Shown here: piece after piece, positions 1-9,267 of the stretch
Position numbering within the stretch: position 1 is the stretch's first letter
How the letters are laid out: each line of letters opens with the position of its first letter
Assembly (NCBI RefSeq): GCF_036084755.1
Contig: NZ_CP107968.1
Coordinates: forward strand, 6,162,501 to 6,226,500
Source of the DNA: Streptomyces sp. NBC_00370
GTDB taxonomy: Bacteria > Actinomycetota > Actinomycetes > Streptomycetales > Streptomycetaceae
Direction: 5' to 3'
DNA length: 64,000 nucleotides
Notes under the pieces: model-generated
Told to the model about the DNA's origin: nothing
Databases searched by the model: none
The model's input: the letters and a program-made list of their open reading frames with translations, nothing else
Position numbers and translations under genes: made by a program

Positions 1-867
1 AAGAACCGCCGCCGCAGATCGGCCGTGGTCGAGGTGCCCGTCCTGATCGTCGTCGCCGTACTCATCGCGCTCGTGCTCAAGACCTTCCTGGTCCAGGCGT
101 TCGTGATCCCCTCCGGTTCGATGGAGGAGACGATCCGGATCAGCGACCGGGTCCTGGTGGACAAGCTGACGCCCTGGTTCGGCTCGAAGCCGAGCCGCGG
201 CGACGTGGTCGTCTTCAAGGACCCCGGCGGCTGGCTGAAGGACGAGAAGCCCACCGCCGACACCTCACCCGCCGGCGTCAAACAGCTCAAGCAGGGACTG
301 ACGTTCATCGGACTGCTGCCGTCGGCCGACGAGCAGGATCTGATCAAGCGAGTGATCGCGGTCGGCGGTGACACCGTCAAATGTTGTGACAAGGATGGCA
401 AAGTCACCGTCAACGGAACGCCCCTGAACGAGCCGTATCTTCACCCGGGGAACCCGCCGTCCACACTCTCGTTCGAGGTGAAGGTGCCGGCCGGGCGGAT
501 CTTCGTCATGGGAGATCACCGCTCCGACTCGGCCGATTCCCGCTTCCATCTGAACGAGAAATACCAGGGCACGGTGGCGGAGTCCGAGGTCGTGGGGCGT
601 GCGGTGGTCATCGCCTGGCCGTTCGGCCACTGGCGCAGACTGGAGGAACCGGCCACGTACGCTTCGGTGGCCGAGGCGCGTGCGGGTCCTGCGGCGGCGT
701 CAGTACGTACGAATAGTGTGATCCCCCAGGATCGCAACGGATTGGTCCGGCCCCCGGGCCCTGCGGAACTCCCGGTCGTTATGGGAGTGGTGGTCCTGTC
801 CTGGAACCGGGACAGGCGCTCGTACAGCTCGTACAGAGCGAAACGCAGAGTGAATCGCACGGAGTGA
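1..867 (+). CDS. lepB: Signal peptidase I, 5'-truncated by window edge
   Basis: Type I signal peptidase, which cleaves Sec and Tat signal peptides on the outer face of the membrane. The frame is open from base 1, so the start lies upstream of the window. A membrane anchor (VLIVVAVLIALVLKTFLV) precedes the SGSM box with the catalytic Ser. The general-base Lys sits in DLIKRVIAVGGD, and the conserved GDHRSDSADSR box follows. About 80 residues continue past the catalytic core and include a weak second hydrophobic segment near the C-terminus. The next signal peptidase gene begins about 10 bases after the stop, so the two are probably cotranscribed. Streptomycetes typically carry several such paralogues side by side. 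Confidence 0.93.
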   Translation, partial: KNRRRRSAVVEVPVLIVVAVLIALVLKTFLVQAFVIPSGSMEETIRISDRVLVDKLTPWFGSKPSRGDVVVFKDPGGWLKDEKPTADTSPAGVKQLKQGLTFIGLLPSADEQDLIKRVIAVGGDTVKCCDKDGKVTVNGTPLNEPYLHPGNPPSTLSFEVKVPAGRIFVMGDHRSDSADSRFHLNEKYQGTVAESEVVGRAVVIAWPFGHWRRLEEPATYASVAEARAGPAAASVRTNSVIPQDRNGLVRPPGPAELPVVMGVVVLSWNRDRRSYSSYRAKRRVNRTE

Positions 868-877
868 AGGAGTGGAT

Positions 878-1882
878 GTGGGGGACGTGGCGGTCGGCGC
901 ACGATCCGGACACGATGATCCCGAGGAGGGACACGAGCAGCTCGCCGAGTCGCCCGCAGCCGTGACCGATATGACGAACGACATGACGAAACCGGCGGCG
1001 CCGGGGAGCGGAGCAGGCACGGAATCCGGGAGCAGCACCGAGTACGGCGGCAGCGGCGGCCCCGGTGACGGCGAGGGCGACGGGGAAGATGACGGCGCGG
1101 CCGGCCGGCCGCGCAAGCAGCGCTCCTTCTGGAAGGAGCTGCCCCTGCTGATCGGGATCGCGCTGGTACTGGCGCTGCTGATCAAGACCTTCCTGGTGCA
1201 GGCGTTCTCCATCCCGTCCGACTCGATGCAGGACACCCTGCAGCGGGGCGACCGGGTGCTGGTGGACAAGCTCACCCCGTGGTTCGGCGCTGAGCCGCAG
1301 CGCGGCGAGGTGGTCGTCTTCCACGACCCGGGCGGCTGGCTCGAGGACACCCCGACGCCGGACCCGAACGTGGCGCAGAAGTTCCTCAGCTTCATCGGCC
1401 TGATGCCGTCGGCCGAGGAGAAGGACCTGATCAAGCGGGTCATCGCGGTCGGCGGTGACACGGTGAGCTGCGACAAGGGCGGCAAGGTCAAGGTCAACGG
1501 CCACGCGCTGCAGGAGTCCGGGTACATCTACCCGGGCAACACTCCGTGCGACGACGAGCCGTTCGGGCCGATCAAGGTCCCCGACGGCCGTATCTGGGTG
1601 ATGGGCGACCACCGGCAGAACTCGCTGGACTCCCGCTACCACCAGTCGCTGCCCGGCAACGGGACGGTCTCCACCGACGAGGTCGTCGGCCGGGCCATCG
1701 TCGTGGCATGGCCGGTCAACCGGTGGGACGCGCTGTCCGTGCCGAGCACCTTCGACCAGTCGGGGCTGAGCGCAACGGCAGGCGCGGCTCCGGTGGCGGT
1801 CGGCCTGGTGGGCGCCTTCCCGCTGGTGCTGTGGCGCAGGAAGCGCCGAACCCGTGGACTTACCGAGCGTAACCCCGGGTAA
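878..1882 (+). CDS. lepB: Signal peptidase I
   Basis: Second type I signal peptidase paralogue, 334 residues. A GTG start at 878 is chosen because AAGGAG lies 5 bases upstream; an in-frame GTG at 872 overlaps that ribosome binding site and is less likely. The first 75 residues are acidic, Gly-rich and probably cytoplasmic. A membrane segment follows at about 87-108, then catalytic Ser116 (SDSM), Lys186 (DLIKRV) and the GDHRQNSLDSR box. Near the C-terminus AVGLVGAFPLVLW followed by a Lys/Arg cluster looks like a second membrane anchor. It differs from its neighbours mainly in the long acidic N-terminus. Confidence 0.95.
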   Translation: MGDVAVGARSGHDDPEEGHEQLAESPAAVTDMTNDMTKPAAPGSGAGTESGSSTEYGGSGGPGDGEGDGEDDGAAGRPRKQRSFWKELPLLIGIALVLALLIKTFLVQAFSIPSDSMQDTLQRGDRVLVDKLTPWFGAEPQRGEVVVFHDPGGWLEDTPTPDPNVAQKFLSFIGLMPSAEEKDLIKRVIAVGGDTVSCDKGGKVKVNGHALQESGYIYPGNTPCDDEPFGPIKVPDGRIWVMGDHRQNSLDSRYHQSLPGNGTVSTDEVVGRAIVVAWPVNRWDALSVPSTFDQSGLSATAGAAPVAVGLVGAFPLVLWRRKRRTRGLTERNPG

Positions 1883-1979
1883 GGTGCGGTCCCAGATCGT
1901 CGATCTCCGAGGATCTTGATCTCCGTGGATCACTCCCGGAAATCTCCGAGGATCACTCTCCGGAAATGGGGGCGCTGGG

Positions 1980-2738
1980 ATGAGCGGAACAGGACGGACC
2001 AACGACGGCCGCGGCCGCCTCGGCAATGTGCTGTCGGGGCTGGCCGTGGCCGTCGGCTGTGTGCTCTTCCTCGGAGGGTTCGTCTGGGGCGCCGTCGTCT
2101 ACCAGCCGTACACGGTGCCGACGGAGTCGATGACGCCGACAGTGAACGCGGGCGACCGGGTGCTCGCCCAGCGGATATCGGGCGCCGACGTGCGCCGCGG
2201 CGACGTGGTGGTCTTCAAGGACAAGCAGTGGGGCGACCTGCCGATGGTGAAGCGGGTGGCCGGGGTCGGCGGCGACAAGGTCGCCTGCTGCGACAGCCAC
2301 GGCCGGCTCACCGTCAACGGCAAGCCGATCGACGAGCCGTACACCCAGAAGGCCATCGGCGGTCTCGCCTCGGCGACCGCCTTCTCGGCGTCGGTGCCGA
2401 AGGGTCAGCTGTTCATGCTCGGTGACGAGCGCAGCGGGTCGCTGGACTCCCGGGTCCATCTGCAGGACCCGGACCAGGGCTCCGTGCCGCGCTCCGAGGT
2501 GCGGGCGCGGGTGGACGCCGTCGCCTGGCCGCTGGGGACCATGATCGGCCGTCCCGCCTCCTTCGCCGCGCTGCCGGGCGGGGTGTCCCGGCCGGGGCCG
2601 CTGAAGCTGATGGTGGCGGCGGTGATTGCCGGTGCCGTGCTGATCCTGGGCGGCGCGGCCCTCGGACCGGTGCTGGGCAGGCTGTCCAGGCCGCGCCGGG
2701 GGGCCAGGACGGGCGAGGTGTCCGCGGGTGCCCGCTGA
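1980..2738 (+). CDS. lepB: Signal peptidase I
   Basis: Third type I signal peptidase paralogue, 252 residues and the most divergent of the three. The N-terminal membrane segment is at about 21-40. The catalytic Ser50 is in TESM, Lys91 in MVKRVAGVGGD, and the last box reads GDERSGSLDSR instead of GDHRxxSxDSR. A second hydrophobic segment at about 205-230 makes a C-terminal anchor. The gap from the previous gene is 97 bases, so it may have its own promoter. The stop overlaps the NUDIX start by 11 bases, which suggests translational coupling to the downstream gene. Confidence 0.94.
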   Translation: MSGTGRTNDGRGRLGNVLSGLAVAVGCVLFLGGFVWGAVVYQPYTVPTESMTPTVNAGDRVLAQRISGADVRRGDVVVFKDKQWGDLPMVKRVAGVGGDKVACCDSHGRLTVNGKPIDEPYTQKAIGGLASATAFSASVPKGQLFMLGDERSGSLDSRVHLQDPDQGSVPRSEVRARVDAVAWPLGTMIGRPASFAALPGGVSRPGPLKLMVAAVIAGAVLILGGAALGPVLGRLSRPRRGARTGEVSAGAR

Positions 2739-3255
2739 CGAGGTGCCCCTTGAGGGTGTGGCGCCGGGCGGCGAGGTGGTGCGGAAGGTGGCACGGGTGG
2801 TGCTGCTGGACCCCGACGACCGGATCCTGCTGTTGCGCGGGTTCGAACCGGCCGACCCCGCCGACACCTGGTGGTTCACCCCGGGCGGCGGCCTGGAGGG
2901 CGACGAGACCAGACGGGAGGCCGCGCTGCGTGAGCTGACCGAGGAGACGGGGATCACACAGGTGGATCTCGGTCCGGTGCTGTGGCACCGGATCTGCTCG
3001 TTCCCGTTCGACGGCCGCCGCTGGCACCAGGACGAGTGGTACTTCCTGGCACGTACGACACAGACCGACACCTCGTCCGAAGGGCTGACCGAGCTGGAAC
3101 GCCGCAGTGTCGCCGGGTCGAGGTGGTGGACCTCCGCCGAACTGTCGGCGTCGCGTGAGACGGTGTATCCGACCAGGCTCGCCGGGCTGCTGCGCAGGCT
3201 GCTCGACGAGGGTCCTCCGGATGAGCCGGTGATCCTCGACCCCGAAATCGTCTAG
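2728..3255 (+). CDS. NUDIX hydrolase
   Basis: 175-residue NUDIX protein. The full NUDIX box is visible at about residues 52-74 (GGGLEGDETRREAA, then RELTEETGI), with the Mg-binding REXXEE glutamates intact. Such enzymes hydrolyse nucleoside diphosphates linked to another moiety; the substrate cannot be told from sequence. The GTG start lies inside the end of the signal peptidase gene, so it belongs to the same transcript. Nothing is missing from the fold. Confidence 0.88.
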   Translation: MPADEVPLEGVAPGGEVVRKVARVVLLDPDDRILLLRGFEPADPADTWWFTPGGGLEGDETRREAALRELTEETGITQVDLGPVLWHRICSFPFDGRRWHQDEWYFLARTTQTDTSSEGLTELERRSVAGSRWWTSAELSASRETVYPTRLAGLLRRLLDEGPPDEPVILDPEIV

Positions 3256-3310
3256 GGGTGAGAGGCGCCGGAGCACAATGGGGGGACGTACGGCTGAAGG
3301 GGAACATGCC

Positions 3311-3619
3311 ATGAGCGCCGAGGACCTCGAGAAGTACGAGACCGAGATGGAGCTGAAGCTCTACCGGGAGTACCGCGATGTCGTCGGTCTGTTCAAATAT
3401 GTGATCGAGACCGAGCGCCGCTTCTATCTCACCAACGACTACGAGATGCAGGTGCACTCGGTACAGGGTGAGGTTTTCTTCGAGGTGACCATGGCGGACG
3501 CCTGGGTCTGGGACATGTACAGGCCGGCCAGGTTCGTCAAACAGGTCCGGGTGCTCACATTCAAGGACGTGAACATCGAGGAGCTCAACAAGAGCGATCT
3601 CGAACTGCCCGGCGGCTGA
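3311..3619 (+). CDS. DUF2469 family protein
   Basis: 102-residue protein starting MSAEDLEKYETEMELKLYRE, a family highly conserved in actinobacteria and without an assigned function. The ATG at 3311 is preferred to the in-frame ATG at 3278 because GAAGGGG lies just upstream and homologues begin with MSAEDLEKYE. It is rich in aromatic and acidic residues, with no membrane segment or known catalytic motif. It sits between the NUDIX gene and the YraN-YifB-DprA run. Confidence 0.9.
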   Translation: MSAEDLEKYETEMELKLYREYRDVVGLFKYVIETERRFYLTNDYEMQVHSVQGEVFFEVTMADAWVWDMYRPARFVKQVRVLTFKDVNIEELNKSDLELPGG

Positions 3620-3665
3620 AGAGAGTGAGCCGCCACCCCTGAGGCCCTGGAGCCTGGGGCCGGGG

Positions 3666-3702
3666 CCCTGAGGCACTCACCCCTGAGGCACTCACCCCTG
3701 AG
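3666..3702. repeat. 15-bp tandem repeat after DUF2469 gene
   Basis: Two full copies and part of a third of CCCTGAGGCACTCAC lie about 45 bases after the stop of the DUF2469 gene. They do not extend a reading frame usefully. One of several short tandem repeats found just downstream of genes in this window. Confidence 0.7.
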
Positions 3703-3795
3703 AGTGGCCGGGTTGTCCACAGATGCAGGGTTATCCACCAAGATCCACTCGTTTCCGGCGAAGGCGTCAGAGTCGGTGGTGGAGGTGGTGCCGAG

Positions 3796-4158
3796 ATGAA
3801 CGCGACGGGGGCACTGGGGCGGTACGGCGAGAATCTGGCGGCGCGACAGCTGGTCGCGGCGGGGATGACCGTGCTCGCGCGGAACTGGCGGTGCGGCAGG
3901 ACCGGCGAGATCGACATCGTGGCGATGGACACGGACGTGCTGGTGGTCTGCGAGGTCAAGACCCGCAGAGCCGACTCGTTCGAGCATCCGATGGCCGCGG
4001 TGACACCGGCCAAGGCGGAGCGGCTGAGACGGCTGGCCGACTGCTGGCTGGAGCGCTCGGGCGGCCCGCCGCCCGGCGGGGTGCGGATCGATCTCGTCGG
4101 AGTGGTGCTGCCGGACCGTGGCGCGCCCGTGCTGGAGCATGCGCGGGGGGTGGCCTGA
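3796..4158 (+). CDS. YraN/UPF0102 family putative endonuclease-fold protein
   Basis: 120 residues with the N-terminal GxxGE signature ([12 protein letters not shown]) and the nuclease-like core GEIDIVAMD followed by VVCEVKTRR. This matches the D-(E/C)xK layout of Holliday-junction-resolvase-type restriction folds. The function is not established in bacteria. The stop overlaps the start of the YifB gene as TGATG, and YifB in turn overlaps dprA, a triplet conserved in actinobacteria and linked by inference to DNA uptake or recombination. Confidence 0.9.
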   Translation: MNATGALGRYGENLAARQLVAAGMTVLARNWRCGRTGEIDIVAMDTDVLVVCEVKTRRADSFEHPMAAVTPAKAERLRRLADCWLERSGGPPPGGVRIDLVGVVLPDRGAPVLEHARGVA

Positions 4159-5786
4159 TGGGGTTCGCGCGTGCGTGCTCGGTGGCCCTGGTGGGCGTCG
4201 AAGGCGTGGTGGTCGAGGTCCAGGCCGATCTGGAGCCGGGAGTAGCCGCCTTCACCCTGGTCGGGCTGCCCGACAAGAGCCTCGTCGAGAGCCGGGACCG
4301 GGTCAGGGCTGCCGTGGTCAACTCCGGCGCCGAATGGCCGCAGAAGAAACTCACGGTGGGGCTGAGCCCCGCCTCCGTACCGAAGAGCGGGAGCGGCTTC
4401 GACCTGGCCGTCGCGGCCAGCGTCCTGGGCGCGGCCGAGCGGATCGACCCCAAGGCGATCGCCGATCTGGTGCTGATCGGGGAGCTGGGTCTCGACGGCC
4501 GGGTCCGACCCGTACGGGGCGTGCTGCCCGCGGTGCTGGCGGCGGCCGAGGCCGGCTACCGGCAGGTCGTCGTCCCCGAGCAGACCGCCGGTGAGGCGGC
4601 CCTGGTGCCCGGCGTCTCGGTCCTCGGCGTCCGGAGCCTGCGCCAGCTCATCGCCGTGCTGACGGACGGGCCTGTGCCGGACGAGCCGGAGGAGACCCTG
4701 GAAGGGCGCCCCGACCCCATGCTGGCCGGGCTGCTGGTGCCGGGAGCAGGAGTGGGCACCGGGCTCGCCACGGGCGCCGGGGCGGACGGCGGGCATCGTC
4801 CTGATCTCTCCGACGTGGCGGGACAGGCCGAGGCGCGTACGGCCCTGGAGGTCGCGGCGGCCGGCGGCCACCACCTGCTGCTGCACGGCCCGCCGGGCGC
4901 GGGCAAGACCATGCTGGCCGAGCGGCTGCCGGGCGTTCTGCCGCCGCTGACCCGACAGGAGGCCCTGGAAGTCACCGCGGTGCACTCGGTGGCCGGCATG
5001 CTGCCGCCGGGGCAGCCGCTGGTCCGTACGGCGCCCTACTGCGCGCCGCACCACTCGGCGACGATGCAGTCACTGGTCGGCGGCGGGAACGGGATGCCAC
5101 GGCCCGGCGCTGTGTCGCTGGCACACCGCGGGATTCTCTTTCTCGACGAGGCGCCCGAGTTTTCGGGGCGGGCCCTGGACGCGCTGCGCCAGCCCCTCGA
5201 ATCGGGTCATGTGGTGGTGGCCCGCAGCGCCGGCGTGGTGCGGCTGCCCGCCCGCTTCCTGATGATCCTCGCCGCCAACCCGTGCCCCTGCGGCCGGCAC
5301 ACCCTGCAGGGCTCCGGCTGCGAGTGCCCGCCGTCCGCGATCCGCCGCTACCAGGCGCGACTCTCCGGACCGCTGCTCGACCGGGTCGATCTGCGGGTGC
5401 GGGTCGAGCCGGTCCAGCGCGCCGATCTGATGGGGCAGGGCGGCAGGGGAGAGCCGACGGCCGCCGTCGCCGCACGGGTCGCCGAGGCCAGGGCGCGCTC
5501 CGCGGCCCGGCTCGACGGCACACCCTGGCGCGTCAACAGCGAGGTGCCGGGTCATGAGCTGCGTACCCGCTGGCTCGTCGCTCCCGGCGCCCTCGCCGCC
5601 GCCGAGCGCGATCTGGAGCGCGGACTGCTCACCGCCCGCGGCCTGGACCGGGTGCTGCGGGTCGCCTGGACCGTCGCCGACCTCGCGGGACGCGACCGGC
5701 CGCAGGAGCGGGACGTCGCGCTCGCGCTGGAGTTGCGTACCGGCGTCGCCAGAGGCGTACCGGCCGCCGCGGGGAGCGGGTCATGA
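4158..5786 (+). CDS. YifB/ComM family Mg-chelatase-like AAA+ ATPase
   Basis: 542-residue AAA+ protein. The N-terminal ChlI/Lon-like domain (to about 190) contains TLVGLPDKSLVESRDRVR and the PKSGSGFDLA motif. The ATPase domain has Walker A GPPGAGKT and Walker B GILFLDEAPEF. A Cys cluster PCPCGRHTLQGSGCEC is typical of the family, and the C-terminal ChlI-like domain closes the protein. ComM homologues are helicases that promote branch migration in natural transformation; the role in streptomycetes is not established. The start is ATG inside the TGATG overlap with YraN. The much longer upstream open frame is not coding because it would overlap all of YraN. Confidence 0.94.
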   Translation: MGFARACSVALVGVEGVVVEVQADLEPGVAAFTLVGLPDKSLVESRDRVRAAVVNSGAEWPQKKLTVGLSPASVPKSGSGFDLAVAASVLGAAERIDPKAIADLVLIGELGLDGRVRPVRGVLPAVLAAAEAGYRQVVVPEQTAGEAALVPGVSVLGVRSLRQLIAVLTDGPVPDEPEETLEGRPDPMLAGLLVPGAGVGTGLATGAGADGGHRPDLSDVAGQAEARTALEVAAAGGHHLLLHGPPGAGKTMLAERLPGVLPPLTRQEALEVTAVHSVAGMLPPGQPLVRTAPYCAPHHSATMQSLVGGGNGMPRPGAVSLAHRGILFLDEAPEFSGRALDALRQPLESGHVVVARSAGVVRLPARFLMILAANPCPCGRHTLQGSGCECPPSAIRRYQARLSGPLLDRVDLRVRVEPVQRADLMGQGGRGEPTAAVAARVAEARARSAARLDGTPWRVNSEVPGHELRTRWLVAPGALAAAERDLERGLLTARGLDRVLRVAWTVADLAGRDRPQERDVALALELRTGVARGVPAAAGSGS

Positions 5787-6964
5787 CGTCCACGACCGGC
5801 GCGGCCGAGGAGCGGCTGGCGCGGGCCGCGCTCACGCGGATCTTCGAGCCGGGCGACGAGAGCGGCGGCGCGTGGCTGCGGCAGTACGGTCCGCGCGAGG
5901 TGCTGGCCCGGCTCACCACGCCCGACGAGGGGACGGGGGCCCGGCGTGGGTGGCTCGGTGAGGTGGGCGAGCGGCGGCTCGCCGGATACCGGGCGCGGGC
6001 GGCGACGGCCCGGCCCGAGCGTGATCTGGCGGCGGTCGCCGCGCTCGGCGGCCGGTTCGTCTGCCCGGGCGACCAGGAGTGGCCCAGCCAGCTCGACGAC
6101 CTCGGCGCGGCGGCCCCCATCGGGCTCTGGGTGCGTGGCGGACCCGATCTGCGGCTGTGGGCGCTGCGCTCCGTCGCCGTGGTGGGGGCCAGGGCGTGTA
6201 CTCCGTACGGGGCACACATGGCGGCCGGACTCGGCGCGGGACTCGCCGAGCGCGGCTGGGTCGTCGTCTCCGGCGGCGCGTTCGGGGTCGACGCCGCGGC
6301 GCACCGCGGCGCCCTCGCGGCGGGCGGCGCGACCGTCGCCGTACTGGCCTGCGGGGTCGACGTCGTCTATCCGCGCGGTCATGCCGAGTTGATCGCACGC
6401 ATCGCCGAACAAGGTCTGGTCATCGGAGAATTGCCGCCCGGCGACCACCCGACCCGCAGCAGGTTCATCCTGCGTAACCGCGTGATCGCCGCGCTCACCC
6501 GGGGCACGGTGGTGGTGGAGGCGCAGTACCGCAGCGGCTCGCTGGTCACGGCCCGCAGCGCGCAGCGGCTCGGGCGGCACACGATGGGGGTCCCGGGCCC
6601 GGCGACCAGCGGTCTGTCGGCGGGGGTGCACGAGCTGCTGCGAGGCGAAGGTGTGCTGGTCACGGACGCGGCCGAAGTGGCGGAGCTGGTCGGGGACATC
6701 GGCGATCTGGCCCCGCCCCGCACCGGTCCCGTCCTGCCCAGGGACCTGCTCGACCCGGTCGGCGCCCGGGTGCTGGAGGCCCTGCCCGGCGGTGGCACGG
6801 CCGACGTCCGGCAGCTCGCGACGGCGGCCGGTACGACACCGGACGAGGCGCTCGGCAAGCTCTACGAACTCCACTCGTTGGGGTTCGTCGAACGGCGCGG
6901 CGACACCTGGCGCCCCGCCTTCCTCGCGGCAGAGCCCGTCGCGACCCGGCGAGGCGGTGCTTGA
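5783..6964 (+). CDS. dprA: DNA-processing protein DprA
   Basis: 393-residue DprA/Smf protein, which loads RecA on incoming single-stranded DNA. The Rossmann-like core is complete: VAVVGARACTPYG, VVVSGGAFGVDAAAH, the RFILRNRVIAAL segment and VVVEAQYRSGSLVTARSA. A C-terminal winged-helix domain (from about residue 320) follows. The start ATG overlaps the YifB stop as ATGA. With YraN and YifB it makes a competence-like set, although classical uptake genes are not in this window. Confidence 0.95.
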   Translation: MTSTTGAAEERLARAALTRIFEPGDESGGAWLRQYGPREVLARLTTPDEGTGARRGWLGEVGERRLAGYRARAATARPERDLAAVAALGGRFVCPGDQEWPSQLDDLGAAAPIGLWVRGGPDLRLWALRSVAVVGARACTPYGAHMAAGLGAGLAERGWVVVSGGAFGVDAAAHRGALAAGGATVAVLACGVDVVYPRGHAELIARIAEQGLVIGELPPGDHPTRSRFILRNRVIAALTRGTVVVEAQYRSGSLVTARSAQRLGRHTMGVPGPATSGLSAGVHELLRGEGVLVTDAAEVAELVGDIGDLAPPRTGPVLPRDLLDPVGARVLEALPGGGTADVRQLATAAGTTPDEALGKLYELHSLGFVERRGDTWRPAFLAAEPVATRRGGA

Positions 6965-7047
6965 CCTGGGGCATTCGGGTGAAATGGTGAGAGCGATGAC
7001 CTTTGTATTTCTATCGGGGATAACCCTGCCGGCGGCAGTGACACCGG

Positions 7048-7069
7048 GAGGAACGGGCGCCCGTTCCTC
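7048..7069. terminator. Perfect palindrome between dprA and whiG
   Basis: Arms GAGGAACGGGC and GCCCGTTCCTC form a perfect 22-bp palindrome 84 bases after dprA and about 110 bases before whiG. It can fold into a short tight hairpin and most simply ends the dprA transcript. No T-run follows, which is normal for streptomycetes. An operator role for whiG cannot be excluded. Confidence 0.5.
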
Positions 7070-7177
7070 GCGCACCGCGACTCCTCAGTCACGCTACGCT
7101 CACCAGGATTCCGGCCCAGACGGACAGCCCCCACGCTTTCCCCCCGCACTTCACAGCAGAACGGCTCAAGGCAACGC

Positions 7178-8023
7178 ATGCCCCAGCACACCTCCGGGTC
7201 CGACCGCACGGCGCCCCGGGCAGCGCCCCCAGCCGCCCGGAGCGCCGAGCGGCCGACCGCACCGTCGGCTCTCGACGCGCTGTGGCGGTCGTACAAGACC
7301 ACGGGTGAGAAGCGGTTGCGCGAGCAGCTGATCCTGCACTACTCGCCGCTGGTGAAGTACGTCGCCGGCCGGGTGAGCGTGGGGCTGCCGTCCAACGTCG
7401 AGCAGGCGGACTTCGTCTCCTCCGGGGTCTTCGGGCTCATCGACGCGATCGAGAAGTTCGACATCGAGCGGTCGATCAAGTTCGAGACGTACGCGATCAC
7501 CCGGATCCGGGGCGCGATCATCGACGAACTCCGGGCGCTGGACTGGATCCCACGCTCCGTGCGGCAGAAGGCGCGGGCCGTCGAGCGGGCGTACGCCACC
7601 CTGGAGGCGCAGCTGCGGCGTACCCCCTCCGAGGCCGAGGTCGCCGCGGAGATGGGGATCCAGCTGGAGGAACTGCACGCCGTTTTCAGCCAGTTGTCCC
7701 TCGCCAACGTGGTCGCCCTGGAAGAACTGCTGCATGTCGGCGGTGAGGGCGGCGATCGGCTCAGCCTGATGGACACCCTGGAGGACACGGCGGCCGACAA
7801 CCCGGTCGAGGTCGCCGAGGGCCGCGAGCTGCGCCGGCTGCTCGCCCGCGCGATCAACACGCTCCCCGACCGGGAGAAGACCGTGGTCACGCTCTACTAC
7901 TACGAAGGCCTCACGCTCGCCGAGATCGGCAACGTCCTCGGGGTGACCGAGAGCAGGGTCAGCCAGATCCACACCAAGTCCGTCCTGCAGTTGCGGGCCA
8001 AACTGGCCGACGTCGGACGTTGA
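7178..8023 (+). CDS. whiG: RNA polymerase sigma factor WhiG
   Basis: 281-residue FliA-type sigma factor directing the switch of aerial hyphae to sporulation in Streptomyces. Region 2 is visible as [18 protein letters not shown] with [20 protein letters not shown]; region 3 includes [16 protein letters not shown]; region 4 is [20 protein letters not shown] followed by [10 protein letters not shown]. There is no region 1.1, as expected for this class. The first 30 residues are Pro/Ala-rich and disordered. It follows dprA by 213 bases. Activity is normally controlled by the anti-sigma factor RsiG with c-di-GMP, not seen here. Confidence 0.97.
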   Translation: MPQHTSGSDRTAPRAAPPAARSAERPTAPSALDALWRSYKTTGEKRLREQLILHYSPLVKYVAGRVSVGLPSNVEQADFVSSGVFGLIDAIEKFDIERSIKFETYAITRIRGAIIDELRALDWIPRSVRQKARAVERAYATLEAQLRRTPSEAEVAAEMGIQLEELHAVFSQLSLANVVALEELLHVGGEGGDRLSLMDTLEDTAADNPVEVAEGRELRRLLARAINTLPDREKTVVTLYYYEGLTLAEIGNVLGVTESRVSQIHTKSVLQLRAKLADVGR

Positions 8024-8071
8024 CGCCGATCTGCCGCTGAATCGTGCCTGCCGCGTCCGTAGAGTGGTGCC

Positions 8072-8656
8072 GTGCCCAGGATTCGAGCGGCCTCGGTGGC
8101 CGAGCACCGGAACATGCAGCGCGACGCCCTGCTGGACGCCGCGCGCTCCCTGCTGTCCGAAGGCGGTACGGAAGCGCTGACCTTCCCCGCCCTCGCCGAG
8201 CGCACCGGCCTCGCCAGATCCTCGGTGTACGAGTACTTCCGCTCCCGCGCCGCCGTCGTTGAGGAACTGTGCGCCGTCGACTTCCCCCGCTGGGCGGCGG
8301 AGGTCGAGGCGGCGATGGCCTGCGCCGACACCCCGCAGGCCCAGGTCGAGGCCTATGTGCGCCGGCAGTTGGCGCTGGTCGGCGACCGCAGTCACCGGGC
8401 CGTCGTCGCGATCTCGGCCGGTGAACTGGACGACGGAGCGCGGGAGAAGATCCGCGCGGCGCACGGCGGTCTGATCGCCATGATCGTGGAGGCGCTGGCC
8501 GCGCTCGGCCACGAGCAGCCGAGGCTCGCCGCGATGCTCCTCCAGGGAGTCGTCGACGCCGCGGTCCGCCGGATCGAGCTCGGCGCGGCCGAGGAACCCG
8601 CCGAGATCGCCGAGGCCGCCGTCTCGATGGCGCTGCGCGGCGTCGGCAAGGACTGA
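8072..8656 (+). CDS. TetR/AcrR family transcriptional regulator
   Basis: 194-residue repressor. The N-terminal DNA-binding domain is clear ([18 protein letters not shown], then [16 protein letters not shown]). The ligand domain is helical with no telling residues. The GTG start is 48 bases after the whiG stop, so it may be cotranscribed with whiG. The convergent M23 peptidase frame overlaps its last 265 bases. Target and ligand unknown; a similar gene follows whiG in other streptomycetes as I recall. Confidence 0.9.
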   Translation: MPRIRAASVAEHRNMQRDALLDAARSLLSEGGTEALTFPALAERTGLARSSVYEYFRSRAAVVEELCAVDFPRWAAEVEAAMACADTPQAQVEAYVRRQLALVGDRSHRAVVAISAGELDDGAREKIRAAHGGLIAMIVEALAALGHEQPRLAAMLLQGVVDAAVRRIELGAAEEPAEIAEAAVSMALRGVGKD

Positions 8657-9225
8657 CGCACCGGCGGGGTCACGGTTCCGCTCACCGGCTGCGCCACCCC
8701 GAAGACCGGCAGCAGCCGGGACGGGCCCCGGCGCAGCAGCTCGGGCGGCAGCAGGGACAGCGGGTCCAGATACACCGCGCCGCGCAGCAGCCCCCAGTGC
8801 AGACACCCCCCGGCGCAGTGCGAGGGGCCCGCCGCCAGCGTGGCGACCAGCTGCCCCTCGGTCACCTCGGCGCCCTCGGCGACGAGCGGTTCCACCGGTT
8901 CGTACGTGGTGCGCAGCGGCGGGTCGCCCGTACCGGCCAGCGCGACGGAGAGCACCCCGCGCCCGGCGACCCGGCCGGCGAAGGTGACCCGCCCGCCGGC
9001 CGCCGCCCGCACCGGCGAGCCGGGCGCGGCGGCGAGATCCACCCCGCGGTGGCCCCGCCCGTACGCGGAGGCGGGCGGCTCCCAGCCGCGCACCACGGCC
9101 GGCCGGGGATCCACCGGCCAGACGGCGGCGGACGCGGCCCCGGCGGCGGCGGTCGCGACCGCGGGAACGGTCAGGAGCAGAGTGGCCGCCACGAGCGGCC
9201 CGAGCAGCCAGCGAACAGTGATCAT
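8392..9225 (-). CDS. Secreted M23 family metallopeptidase (LytM-like)
   Basis: 277 residues from the ATG at 9225, chosen because a signal peptide ([21 protein letters not shown]) begins at once; an ATG at 9267 is also in frame. The M23 domain follows: [17 protein letters not shown] has the first zinc ligands (HxxxD) and [12 protein letters not shown] carries the HxH-type C-terminal ligands, here spaced C-x-x-G-G-C. The Cys pair is typical of streptomycete relatives. It would act on cell-wall peptide cross-links. The recognisable domain ends near GVAQP; the remaining 80 or so residues run antisense to the TetR gene and look unlike protein, so the true end may differ. Confidence 0.8.
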   Translation of the reverse strand: MITVRWLLGPLVAATLLLTVPAVATAAAGAASAAVWPVDPRPAVVRGWEPPASAYGRGHRGVDLAAAPGSPVRAAAGGRVTFAGRVAGRGVLSVALAGTGDPPLRTTYEPVEPLVAEGAEVTEGQLVATLAAGPSHCAGGCLHWGLLRGAVYLDPLSLLPPELLRRGPSRLLPVFGVAQPVSGTVTPPVRQSLPTPRSAIETAASAISAGSSAAPSSIRRTAASTTPWRSIAASLGCSWPSAASASTIMAIRPPCAARIFSRAPSSSSPAEIATTAR

Positions 9226-9267
9226 GGCGCATACGGTGCCGCGTACCGACCGGTTCGCGCTGATCAT

